Source of the DNA: Rhodococcus qingshengii JCM 15477
GTDB lineage: Bacteria; Actinomycetota; Actinomycetes; Mycobacteriales; Mycobacteriaceae
DNA length: 64,000 nt
Reading direction: 5' to 3'
Assembly: GCF_023221595.1 (NCBI RefSeq)
Contig: NZ_CP096563.1
Span: 2,710,501 to 2,774,500 of the forward strand
The position numbers were made by a program, and so were the translations under genes. The notes beneath the pieces were generated by a model. It was not told the origin of the DNA. It was given only the letters and a program-made list of their open reading frames with translations, and did no database searches. This document shows positions 19,299 through 27,162 of the stretch, piece by piece; position 1 is the stretch's first letter, and the number at the start of each line of letters is the position of its first letter.

Positions 19299-20480
19299 AT
19301 GAACAGCCAGAGCAGCTGGATTACTACCGTAATTTCCGAGGACATCGTGCGCGGAGCCCTCGAGCTCGAGCGGACCGAACGCGGTGTGCTGACACACCGT
19401 CTGCCTGCCAGAGCTCGCACGCAATTCGCTGACGGGCAGATGGCAATGGCGCAATCACAACCGTCCGGAGTGCGGCTGGTGTTCCGAACCAGCGCTACGG
19501 CCATCGAACTCGACACTCTGCCCACGAAAATGATCTACATCGGTGCTCCGCCGAGGCCGCAAGGGGTGTACGACCTGATCGTCGACGGCGAACCAACCGG
19601 GCACGCAATCGCTGAGGGTGGCAACACGGTGACGATCGACATGGCGACCGGTACCGCTCAGAGACAATCCGGACCCGTCAGCACCATCCGCTTCGCGGAC
19701 TTGCCCGCGCGATCCAAGACCGTCGAGATCTGGTTGCCGCACAACGAAACCACCGAACTTGTCGCATTGCGAACCGACGCCCCGCTCGAACTCGCAGTCG
19801 GCACGAAGCGTGATGTGTGGCTCCATCACGGAAGCTCGATCAGTCAAGGCTCCGGCGCTGAAAGTCCCTCCCGCACTTGGCCTGCTCTCGCAGCCTCCCT
19901 CGGCGGCGTGGATCTGATCAACCTCGGGTTCAGCGGCAGCGCTCTGCTGGACCAGTACGTCGCCCGCGCTATGCGAGACACTCCTGCCGACCTCATCAGC
20001 ATCAAGATGGGCATCAATCTGGTCAACTCCGACGTGATGCGCCTGCGGGCCTTCACGTCGGCAATGCACGGCTTCCTCGACACGGTCCGCGACGGTCATC
20101 CAGTGGCTCCACTGCTGGTCGTCTCGCCTGTCTATTGCCCGATTCACGAAGACACGCCTGGACCTGGTGCATTCGATTTCGACGCGCTTGCCAGAGGCGA
20201 AATGCGATTCGTTGCTACCGGCGATCCCGCCGAGCGCGCAGCCGGAAAGCTGACGCTGCGCTCTATTCGGGAAGAGTTGGCGCGCATCGTAACCCAGCGA
20301 TCGGCGGATGATCCCAATCTGCATTACGTCGACGGGTGCGATCTCTATGGTGCGGCCGAGAACGAAGAGTTGCCGCTTCCCGATCAGCTCCATCCGGACG
20401 CTGCGACGCACCGTCTCATCGGCGAACGCTTTGCCCAACGGGTATTCGCAGACGACGGCGCATTCGCACGCACGGTGTGA
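19299..20480 (+). CDS. SGNH/GDSL-family esterase
   Basis: A 393-residue cytosolic hydrolase. After an N-terminal beta-rich domain (residues 1-165), the SGNH blocks appear in order: HHGSSISQG (nucleophile Ser), NLGFSGSA (Gly), IKMGINLVN (Asn), and LPDQLHPD (Asp/His). There is no signal peptide. ATG at 19299 is chosen; a GTG nine bases upstream is also possible. It is probably repressed by the divergent TetR protein. Substrate unknown, but an acetyl or acyl ester is expected from the family. Confidence 0.85.
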   Translation: MNSQSSWITTVISEDIVRGALELERTERGVLTHRLPARARTQFADGQMAMAQSQPSGVRLVFRTSATAIELDTLPTKMIYIGAPPRPQGVYDLIVDGEPTGHAIAEGGNTVTIDMATGTAQRQSGPVSTIRFADLPARSKTVEIWLPHNETTELVALRTDAPLELAVGTKRDVWLHHGSSISQGSGAESPSRTWPALAASLGGVDLINLGFSGSALLDQYVARAMRDTPADLISIKMGINLVNSDVMRLRAFTSAMHGFLDTVRDGHPVAPLLVVSPVYCPIHEDTPGPGAFDFDALARGEMRFVATGDPAERAAGKLTLRSIREELARIVTQRSADDPNLHYVDGCDLYGAAENEELPLPDQLHPDAATHRLIGERFAQRVFADDGAFARTV

Positions 20481-20551
20481 TCGCGCAATCTGGTTCGATC
20501 GGATTTCACACGATTTGACCCTGACGTAGCGTGAGGGCTCACGATGGCTTC

Positions 20552-21058
20552 ATGACCGATACTTACCCGGCATTCGACATCAGCCCCGTCCCTGTCCCCA
20601 CTACAGACGCCGTGCCTCCGGAACAGTTCCGAGGTCTCTACGGTATGCCGATGTTCGTGTCGGTTCCGACTTCGAATCTGGCCGAATCGGCCGACTTCTG
20701 GATCCGTGGGCTCGGTTTCTTCGATCTCTTTTCGGTTCCTGATCGACTGACGCACCTGCGGCGCTGGGCATTTCAAGACGTTCTGCTCGTGCCCGGCGAA
20801 TGTGCAGATTCACCACCGTCCGTCAGTGTGAGCTTTGCGTGTGTGCTGAGTCAGATGGACCAGATAGCACAGGCGTGTGAGGAATTGCGGCCCGGATGCA
20901 CCAGCGGTCCACATCTGAAGCCGTGGAATTCACTGGAGTTGGAGATTGTGACACCGGAGAACGCGCGCGTGATCATGACGGCCGCTCGTCCGTACGACCC
21001 GAACAGTGCCGAGGCCGAGCATCTGCGAGGGATGGGAATTGACGGACCCGACGACTGA
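20552..21058 (+). CDS. VOC-family (glyoxalase/bleomycin-resistance fold) protein
   Basis: A 168-residue protein with the paired beta-alpha-beta-beta-beta pattern of the vicinal-oxygen-chelate family (MFVSVPTSNLAESADFWIRGLGF at the start of the first half). It lies 17 bp before a MerR-type regulator and is probably co-transcribed with it. VOC proteins include dioxygenases, isomerases and drug-binding proteins; the metal residues cannot be assigned with certainty, so the activity is open. Confidence 0.75.
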   Translation: MTDTYPAFDISPVPVPTTDAVPPEQFRGLYGMPMFVSVPTSNLAESADFWIRGLGFFDLFSVPDRLTHLRRWAFQDVLLVPGECADSPPSVSVSFACVLSQMDQIAQACEELRPGCTSGPHLKPWNSLELEIVTPENARVIMTAARPYDPNSAEAEHLRGMGIDGPDD

Positions 21059-21074
21059 ACCGAGGTCTGACGCT

Positions 21075-21926
21075 GTGGCCTCCCGAACCGCGTCTGTCAG
21101 ACTGGATCACGTGACGGACCAACTCTTCGGAGACGAGGCAGACAGTGCTCTCACTGTCGGTGCTGCCGCATCACGACTAGGCATAACCGTACGTACCCTT
21201 CATCATTGGGACGCAATCGGTTTGGTGCGCCCGTCCGGGCGCAGTGACGGGGGCTACCGGCTGTACACCGACGCGGACCTCGGCCGCATCGGCCGGGTGC
21301 TTGTCTACCGTGACGTGGGTTTGTCGCTCGACGAGATCGGGATATTGCTCGATGCGCCCGCAGCCCACGTGGACGAGACGCTGCGTGGGCAGCGCGCCGA
21401 GTTGCGGCAACGGATAGCCGACTTGGAGGAACTGGGCGAGTCCTTGGATCGCATCATCGATGCCAGGAAGTCGGGTGTGCTGTTGCCGGCACACGAGCAG
21501 GTGTCGATCTTCGGCCGACACTGGCAGCCGTCATGGGGGCCGGAGGCGCACGAGCGTTGGGGTGACAGTGCGCAGTGGGCGCAGCACGCGGAACGGTCGG
21601 CGGGTAGGACCGCTGAGGATTGGCAGAAGATCGCCGACTGCGTCGAGACGCTCAACGAAGATCTGGCGCTGGCCTGCCGATCCGGTGTCGAACCGGGAAG
21701 CGCCGAGGCGAATTTGCTGGCAGAACGGCACCGAGCGTCGATCGGGGTTTACTTCGACTGCACACATTCGATGCAGGTGTGTCTGGGACGGATGTACGTG
21801 GCCGATCCGGGATTCACCGCGTTCTACGAGCAGGTCGAGACCGGTCTGACAGTGTGGCTCCGCGCTGTCATCGATGCGAATGCTCGGGCCAACGGGGTTG
21901 TCCCCGAATCGGCGACGTGGGTGTGA
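21075..21926 (+). CDS. MerR-family regulator with TipAS-like sensor domain
   Basis: A 283-residue protein. The MerR helix-turn-helix is clear (LTVGAAASRLGITVRTLHHWD, then GYRLYTDADLGRIGRVLVYRD), followed by a dimerising coiled coil (~residues 95-135) and a C-terminal TipAS-like helical domain that binds drugs in TipAL. GTG at 21075 is preferred for its GAGG site 9 bases upstream; GTG at 21111 is also in frame. With the VOC protein just upstream it may form a small resistance-type unit; that is inference. Confidence 0.88.
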   Translation: MASRTASVRLDHVTDQLFGDEADSALTVGAAASRLGITVRTLHHWDAIGLVRPSGRSDGGYRLYTDADLGRIGRVLVYRDVGLSLDEIGILLDAPAAHVDETLRGQRAELRQRIADLEELGESLDRIIDARKSGVLLPAHEQVSIFGRHWQPSWGPEAHERWGDSAQWAQHAERSAGRTAEDWQKIADCVETLNEDLALACRSGVEPGSAEANLLAERHRASIGVYFDCTHSMQVCLGRMYVADPGFTAFYEQVETGLTVWLRAVIDANARANGVVPESATWV

Positions 21927-22377
21927 GTGAGCTGGTGGTCGCTCGTCAGTCCAAAGACGCACACGCAGTGCACCACGGTCGGCCGTCGACTCCGGGCGCA
22001 CGATGGGACACTGCGATGCGCGCGGCCAAAATGCAGCTTTCGTTGTCGTGATAGACGTCGAGATCCGAAGGAACCGTCGAGTGGAACGCCGGGACCTTCA
22101 TGTCTACCTCCGTTGTGGCTCGCCAGGGAGTTGGCTCGTTGCGGCAATCCTCCCACCACAGAGATCATCTCGCCTGTCGGCAGAAGCAGGGCCGTTGCTC
22201 GGCCAAATTGCCAGGGGTCGACACGTGCGGTCCCGTCCGCGCGATTGTGCAGCCCCGCAGCGACTTACAGGTGTGGTTACTTGGTCGCCCTGCCTTCCGA
22301 ACAGATGCGCACTGCGCGCGGGGTGTGATCTTCGACGGCGCTCACCGCAGAGAATCCCGCAGGGATAGGCTGGACGG
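21927..22377. other. 451-bp gap with no recognisable gene
   Basis: Short open frames on both strands have no start signals and no family resemblance. I see no tRNA, repeat or strong hairpin. It may hold the promoter of the lipoate ligase gene at 22378. Confidence 0.5.
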
Positions 22378-23427
22378 ATGCGTGGAGAGTACAAGGTTCC
22401 TGGTGGAAAACTGGTCGCGGTCGACGTCGAGGTGGCGGACGGTCGGCTGTCCGAAGTCGCAGTCTCGGGGGACTTCTTCCTCGAGCCCGACAGCGCGCTC
22501 GACGACATCAACGCGGCGTTGCGCGGAATGCCCGCCGACTCGGATGCAGAACAGTTGGCGCATGCCATCTCCACTGCGCTCGACGAGTCCGTCTCGATGA
22601 TCGGCTTCACGCCGCAGTCGGTCGGCATCGCGATCCGGCGCGCACTCGGCCACGCCACGAGCTGGGCGGATCACACCTTCGACCTCATCCCGCCGGTGGT
22701 TCTCGATCCCGCGATGCACGTCGCGCTGGACGAGGTCATCGCGCGTGAGGTCGCATCGGGTGAGCGTCCGCCGACATTGCGTTTCTGGGACTGGGACTCG
22801 CCCTTGGTCGTGATCGGATCGTTCCAGTCCGTGCGTAACGAGGTCGACTCCGAGGCGGCTGCGCGGTACGGCATCGGGGTGGTGCGCCGAATCTCCGGTG
22901 GCGGCGCTATGTTCATGGAACCGGGCAACTGCATCACGTACTCGTTGGCAGTACCGGCGTCATTGGTCGAGGGTTTGAGTTTCGAGCAGTCCTACGCGTT
23001 TCTCGATCAGTGGGTCATGGGAGCGCTTGCCGAGGTCGGTATCAACGCTCGGTATGTGCCGCTCAACGATATCGCCTCGGACAAGGGCAAGATCGCCGGC
23101 GCCGCTCAGAAGCGATTCGCGTCCGGCACTGTGCTCCATCACGTGACCATGGCCTACGACATCGACGCTGAGAAGATGACGCAGGTGTTGCGAATCGGAC
23201 GAGAGAAGATGTCGGACAAGGGAACCAAGAGTGCGGCCAAGCGCGTCGATCCGCTGCGTTCGCAGACCGGAATGACGCGTGCAGCAATCCTGGAGTCGTT
23301 TGCGCAGCACTTTCGAGGTCAATACGACACCCACGACAGCGATTACACGGACCCGGAGTTGGAGCAGGCGCGCAAGCTGGTGGACACGAAGTTCAGAACC
23401 GAAGAGTGGACTCACCGCGTCCCGTGA
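22378..23427 (+). CDS. lplA: Lipoate-protein ligase A with the accessory domain first
   Basis: A 349-residue enzyme that activates lipoate with ATP and attaches it to lipoyl domains of dehydrogenase complexes. The N-terminal ~100 residues (KVPGGKLVAVDVEV, then GDFFLEP) are the small accessory domain that is C-terminal in E. coli LplA or a separate LplB protein in archaea. The catalytic BPL/LplA domain follows, with RRISGGGAMF (~residue 170) and the lysine motif DKGKIAGAAQKR (~240). The order is therefore swapped. The gene stands alone and ends at a strong bidirectional terminator. Confidence 0.88.
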   Translation: MRGEYKVPGGKLVAVDVEVADGRLSEVAVSGDFFLEPDSALDDINAALRGMPADSDAEQLAHAISTALDESVSMIGFTPQSVGIAIRRALGHATSWADHTFDLIPPVVLDPAMHVALDEVIAREVASGERPPTLRFWDWDSPLVVIGSFQSVRNEVDSEAAARYGIGVVRRISGGGAMFMEPGNCITYSLAVPASLVEGLSFEQSYAFLDQWVMGALAEVGINARYVPLNDIASDKGKIAGAAQKRFASGTVLHHVTMAYDIDAEKMTQVLRIGREKMSDKGTKSAAKRVDPLRSQTGMTRAAILESFAQHFRGQYDTHDSDYTDPELEQARKLVDTKFRTEEWTHRVP

Positions 23428-23436
23428 AACCGAGAA

Positions 23437-23469
23437 ACCGGGACGAGACCCGAGCGGTCTCGTCCCGGT
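23437..23469. terminator. Bidirectional terminator between convergent genes
   Basis: Perfect 14-bp arms (ACCGGGACGAGACC and its complement) close a 5-base loop. The hairpin fills the 45-bp gap between the lipoate ligase stop and the stop of the convergent membrane gene. Confidence 0.85.
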
Positions 23470-23472
23470 CGC

Positions 23473-24633
23473 CTAGGTAGCCGGAGTCGCTGAGTTTGCC
23501 CCGAGGAGCTCGGCGTCGGCCGTCTCGGAGTTCCGCTTCGGAATGGTGAAAGTTGCGCTCACGCACAGGATTGCGATGACGAAGCACGCCACTGTGTACC
23601 AGAGGTTCCCGATGGGATCTCCAGCGCTGGTGGAACCGTCGACCGCGTCGAAGAAGTCGGGAAGCGCACTCGCCCACAGGACGGCCATGACAACCAGGTA
23701 CACCACGCTGTAGATCTGCACGAACCTGTTGGTGTGTGCAGGAGTGTTCGATTCTGCCGAGCGCAGGTGCGTCCATTGGCGGACGAGAACCACGATCGCG
23801 ACCACTGTGAGGACTGCAAGTTCAGCGGCGTAGAGGAACCCGCGGACAGTGTCGCTTCCCATACCGAAGACCGTCGCCGGGAGCGGGAGAATGAACGTAC
23901 CCAGCGAGGCCAGCAGGCCGATCACGATGGTGCGCCATACCAATTGAAGTCCGGAGAAGTGCTTGCCGGCATCGACATGCCGTCCGACGAAGTACTGGAC
24001 GCAGAATGCCAACGACATCGGCCACAGCGCGGCGAAGACGACCACGCTGGGAAGTGGAACCGCGTCGAACATGGGTTGGTTGATCGGGTTCGACGTCGAC
24101 CACTCCCACCACCGCAACTGGGGCCCCAGGTGGTCGAAGATTTCGTAGAACGCATGGTGGACGAAGCCGACGCAGACAGCGCCCAGTAGTGGACCGTATT
24201 TGCGGAAAACGCCGAGCATTCTGACTATTTCGAAGGCCAGCGTCGCCATCAGTGGATAGATGGCAACGATGTACAGCGGCAGTCGACCCCACATGAAGTC
24301 GACGGTGAACACGTTGTGCGCGAACATCGTGTCCACTTGTTCTTCGATGCCGAACGCCGCCGGGAAGTACAGCGGAGGCTCGATGATGAACAGGTAGGCG
24401 GTGGCGCCGAACCAGAGAACCAGATTGGTGGGGTCGCCGTTGCGGCGCAACCGCACGATCGCCAGGACCAGTGCGAGCACCGAGCCGACGATGATGGTCC
24501 ATTCGAGGACGGGCAGGGTCCAGTTCTCCAGCGCCGCCGGGTTACGGAACTCGACGAGTCCACCTGCTTCCTGACAGGAGAAACCGAGTTCTGTTGCGAG
24601 CTGGGAAAACGTGGGGGAGCAGTGTTCTGCCAT
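23473..24633 (-). CDS. Multi-pass membrane protein of unknown function
   Basis: A 386-residue protein with about nine membrane segments and no recognised catalytic motif. It starts MAEHCSPTFSQ at 24633; that ATG overlaps the TGA of the upstream hydrolase gene (ATGA), so the two are translationally coupled. Several acidic and aromatic residues lie between helices (FIIEPPLYFP, HHAFYEIFDHLGPQ), and the His pair with Glu near HHAFYEIFDH could bind metal. Coupling to a di-iron-type hydrolase suggests a shared membrane-lipid task, which is inference. Confidence 0.8.
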   Translation of the reverse strand: MAEHCSPTFSQLATELGFSCQEAGGLVEFRNPAALENWTLPVLEWTIIVGSVLALVLAIVRLRRNGDPTNLVLWFGATAYLFIIEPPLYFPAAFGIEEQVDTMFAHNVFTVDFMWGRLPLYIVAIYPLMATLAFEIVRMLGVFRKYGPLLGAVCVGFVHHAFYEIFDHLGPQLRWWEWSTSNPINQPMFDAVPLPSVVVFAALWPMSLAFCVQYFVGRHVDAGKHFSGLQLVWRTIVIGLLASLGTFILPLPATVFGMGSDTVRGFLYAAELAVLTVVAIVVLVRQWTHLRSAESNTPAHTNRFVQIYSVVYLVVMAVLWASALPDFFDAVDGSTSAGDPIGNLWYTVACFVIAILCVSATFTIPKRNSETADAELLGANSATPAT

Positions 24634-25580
24634 CAGTTGGCCCCTGACGTGATCGACTCGGCTTGTGCCTGAGATTCGGCGGTGTACCAGCGTGTGCAGT
24701 CGTAGCCGTCGTCGTAACGCTTGAACCACTGGTCGGCGAGTGCGGGGAGTTTCTCGTGGTCCGGGTTGTGATTGGGCATCTGGCTGCGGAAGACACCGCC
24801 GAGTGCAACGAGTTGTTCTCCGAGTTGAAGGTGATCGAAGGCGCGAGGCATCGTGCCCTTGGTCAGATACGGAGCGAACGACGTCAGAATCTTCTGCTTG
24901 GTGCGGTGGGTGGCGAACATCGACAGTGAGTCGACTTGCCGCTCGGAGAGCGGAACGTGCTGGTTGAAGCCTGCGCAGGCGATACGAATCACCTTCATCA
25001 CGTGCGCGAAGATCGACGGTGCCATCCGCATCCGGTAAAGCTCGCTTCCGACAACGGAATTGAAGATGATCAGAGCCGAGCTGCGATGCTCGACCTCCTC
25101 GACGAAGTGCCAGATGAACAGCGACGCGACGCGGTCGTCTCCCGGGCGGAACAAGGTCGCCTCGTTGTCGAGCATCAGCTTGAACACCGGAGTGAAGGTC
25201 GCCTCCAGGTCCGCGGTGTATGCAAGCCGGTAGTTCAGCGAGGTCGCCTCGGTCAGTAGATCGAATTCACCGATCACAGCGTCGAGCGTGTTCTGTAGTC
25301 CGGGGTAGCGCCTGATCAGAGCCTTCACATGCTGGCGGTGCGCGGTCGAGTGATGGCCTTCCTGACGCATGAACGCCACGGCTTCCTCGGCCACTTCAGG
25401 ATCGCTGATCCGCGACTTGGTCTGCATGATCATCTTCACGATCATCTTCTCGAAACCGATGGCCAGGAACGAGACCGCGTTGGACATGCTCGACCAGGCC
25501 GGATTCTCCGGGTTCCACAGGAAGGGAACGTCCTGATCCTCGAATCCGAAGTCCATTTTTCGGGGTTGAAGGTTGGTCAC
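24633..25580 (-). CDS. Predicted metal-dependent hydrolase (PF10118 type)
   Basis: A 315-residue protein resembling the YpsA-unrelated PF10118 'metal-dependent hydrolase' family of actinobacteria and proteobacteria. Helical, ferritin-like metal ligands are visible in FMRQEGHHSTAH and HFVEEVEHRSSA, that is two ExxH-type motifs, plus Glu residues in FEKM and LDNEATLF. This suggests a di-metal centre; despite the family name an oxidase is possible. It is divergent from a TetR gene at 25806 and coupled to the membrane gene downstream. Confidence 0.78.
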   Translation of the reverse strand: MTNLQPRKMDFGFEDQDVPFLWNPENPAWSSMSNAVSFLAIGFEKMIVKMIMQTKSRISDPEVAEEAVAFMRQEGHHSTAHRQHVKALIRRYPGLQNTLDAVIGEFDLLTEATSLNYRLAYTADLEATFTPVFKLMLDNEATLFRPGDDRVASLFIWHFVEEVEHRSSALIIFNSVVGSELYRMRMAPSIFAHVMKVIRIACAGFNQHVPLSERQVDSLSMFATHRTKQKILTSFAPYLTKGTMPRAFDHLQLGEQLVALGGVFRSQMPNHNPDHEKLPALADQWFKRYDDGYDCTRWYTAESQAQAESITSGAN

Positions 25581-25653
25581 TTGTCGAACCTCGTCTTTCG
25601 GAGGGGCTGGTCAGGTGGCCGCTCTGGCACTCGAAGCCACGTGTGGCGGTAAT

Positions 25654-25679
25654 CATACATATTGGTGTGCAGTTGTATG
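25654..25679. promoter_or_regulatory. Possible TetR operator
   Basis: Inverted 6-bp arms CATACA/TGTATG with a 14-base spacer lie between the divergent hydrolase and TetR genes. The arms are short, so this is tentative. Confidence 0.35.
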
Positions 25680-25805
25680 TTCACTTTCGGCGAGGGGAGT
25701 GAATTCGAGGGGCGCAGATGCAAAACCTGCCTGTGTTAGCCTGTGGCTCTTGGACTTCGAGCGCAAAGACATGGTTCGAGCCTCGTTCGAGCGAGGAAGT
25801 GGGCA

Positions 25806-26462
25806 GTGGCACGAAGGCGTGGGTGGGGCGGCAATCCACCGGACAGTGACGAAGATGCGTCTCGTCGCATTGTCGAGGCCGCGGTCGAGTTGATCGGACG
25901 GACGAGTTCGGAAATCAGCATCGGCGACGTCGCCGAGTCACTGGGCGTGATCCGGCAGACCGTGTATCGATACTTCCCCAGCGCTGACGCTCTGATGCGG
26001 GCAGCTGCAATCGCGTCGGTCGACGGCTACCTCGATCGGCTCACCACACACGTGAGCGGCATCGAAGATCCCGTCGAGGCGATGACCGAGGGTGTCGTCT
26101 ACACCCTGACCCAGGTCCACCGAACGCCGCATCTCGGCATTCTGCTCACCAGCACGAATTCGAGTCTTCATCCCGAAGGTCTGACCTCTCAGGAGGCGCA
26201 GGCCTTCGGAATGGCGATGATCACCCGCTTCGACGTGGACTGGGTGCGTTTCGGATACGACGACGCATCACTTCAGGAACTGGTCGAATACGTCCTGCGG
26301 ACGATGCAGTCGTTTTTCCTCGCGCCCGGCGACCCGAAGCGGAGCGACGAGGAACTGCGGCGATACCTACGGCGCTGGATGGGTTCTGCGATCATCGCCC
26401 AGGGAAATTCTGTCAGCGGTGATCCGATCAGCGCAGAACCAGAGTCAAAACAACCGCGCTGA
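25806..26462 (+). CDS. TetR-family regulator
   Basis: A 218-residue regulator with the helix-turn-helix EISIGDVAESLGVIRQTVYRYFPS at about residues 35-60 and a helical C-terminal ligand domain. GTG at 25806 is chosen because GAGGAAG lies seven bases upstream; the 21 codons before it look non-coding. Divergent position suggests it controls the hydrolase/membrane-protein operon at 25580-23473. Its 3' end overlaps the convergent ECF T-component gene by 35 bp. Confidence 0.87.
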   Translation: MARRRGWGGNPPDSDEDASRRIVEAAVELIGRTSSEISIGDVAESLGVIRQTVYRYFPSADALMRAAAIASVDGYLDRLTTHVSGIEDPVEAMTEGVVYTLTQVHRTPHLGILLTSTNSSLHPEGLTSQEAQAFGMAMITRFDVDWVRFGYDDASLQELVEYVLRTMQSFFLAPGDPKRSDEELRRYLRRWMGSAIIAQGNSVSGDPISAEPESKQPR

Positions 26463-27162
26463 CGCACGCGGCGATGACGACGATCAGCGCGAACAGGTCG
26501 GCGAGCTGAGGGCGCTTGGGGTACGCCGCGATCAAACCGGTGCCCCCGCGAGCGGAGATCGCTTCACCCATCTCGGCAGAGCGCCGAATTGCCACCGACA
26601 TGGTCGTGGTGATCAGATCGACTATCGAATTGTCGGCAGCGCTGTTCACCACAGCTTTCGGGCGTAGTCGTCGCGCCGCCACCAGGGTGAGCATCTCGTC
26701 GATCAAGAGCGGAAGTGAACGAATGCAGAGGGCCGTCGCGATCGCCCACTCGTCGACCGGGATCTTGAGGAATCGCAGCGGTCTACCGAGCGTTGCCAGT
26801 GCCGGCGCCACATCGCTCATCGACGTGGTCCATGCCAACATCAGTGAGACGCAGAGCAATACAAGACCGAACGTCACAGCTTGCAGGTAGATGAAGACTG
26901 CGTCGAGGCCGATCGGAAGATTGATCAACGCGCCGAGCAGGATCAGCGCCCACAACCACCACGGAGGTCGCGGAACTGCAGTCGGGGGGATGCGTCCGAT
27001 CACCGCGGTCAGCAACAACAATCCGAGTACGACGCCGATCGCCGGCCAGGACGGAGCGGTCACGACCACGATGCTGACGAGAACGACGGCAACGATCTTC
27101 GTTCCGGCCCACAATCGGTGGATCGGCGATGAAGTCGGGACTTCGCGCAGAAGTGTTGTCAC
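26428..27162 (-). CDS. ECF transporter T component (EcfT/CbiQ-like)
   Basis: A 244-residue membrane protein with about five helices and the coupling motif ARRLRPKA, followed later by a second Ala-Arg-Gly motif (ISARGGTG). These grip the ATPases in energy-coupling-factor transporters. Its GTG overlaps the TGA of the upstream S-A-A gene (GTGA). The pair is laid out like mycobacterial Rv2326c-Rv2325c. The protein links substrate capture to ATP use; the vitamin or metal carried is unknown. Confidence 0.88.
   Translation of the reverse strand: MTTLLREVPTSSPIHRLWAGTKIVAVVLVSIVVVTAPSWPAIGVVLGLLLLTAVIGRIPPTAVPRPPWWLWALILLGALINLPIGLDAVFIYLQAVTFGLVLLCVSLMLAWTTSMSDVAPALATLGRPLRFLKIPVDEWAIATALCIRSLPLLIDEMLTLVAARRLRPKAVVNSAADNSIVDLITTTMSVAIRRSAEMGEAISARGGTGLIAAYPKRPQLADLFALIVVIAACVSAVVLTLVLR

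Noticed and set aside
20476..20511. GTGTGA ... TCACAC pair as a CRP site
   Set aside because: The half-sites are more than 20 bases apart, far from the 6-base spacer needed.
21927..22377. Small genes in the gap before the lipoate ligase
   Set aside because: Overlapping frames on both strands, none with a ribosome-binding site or a recognisable family.
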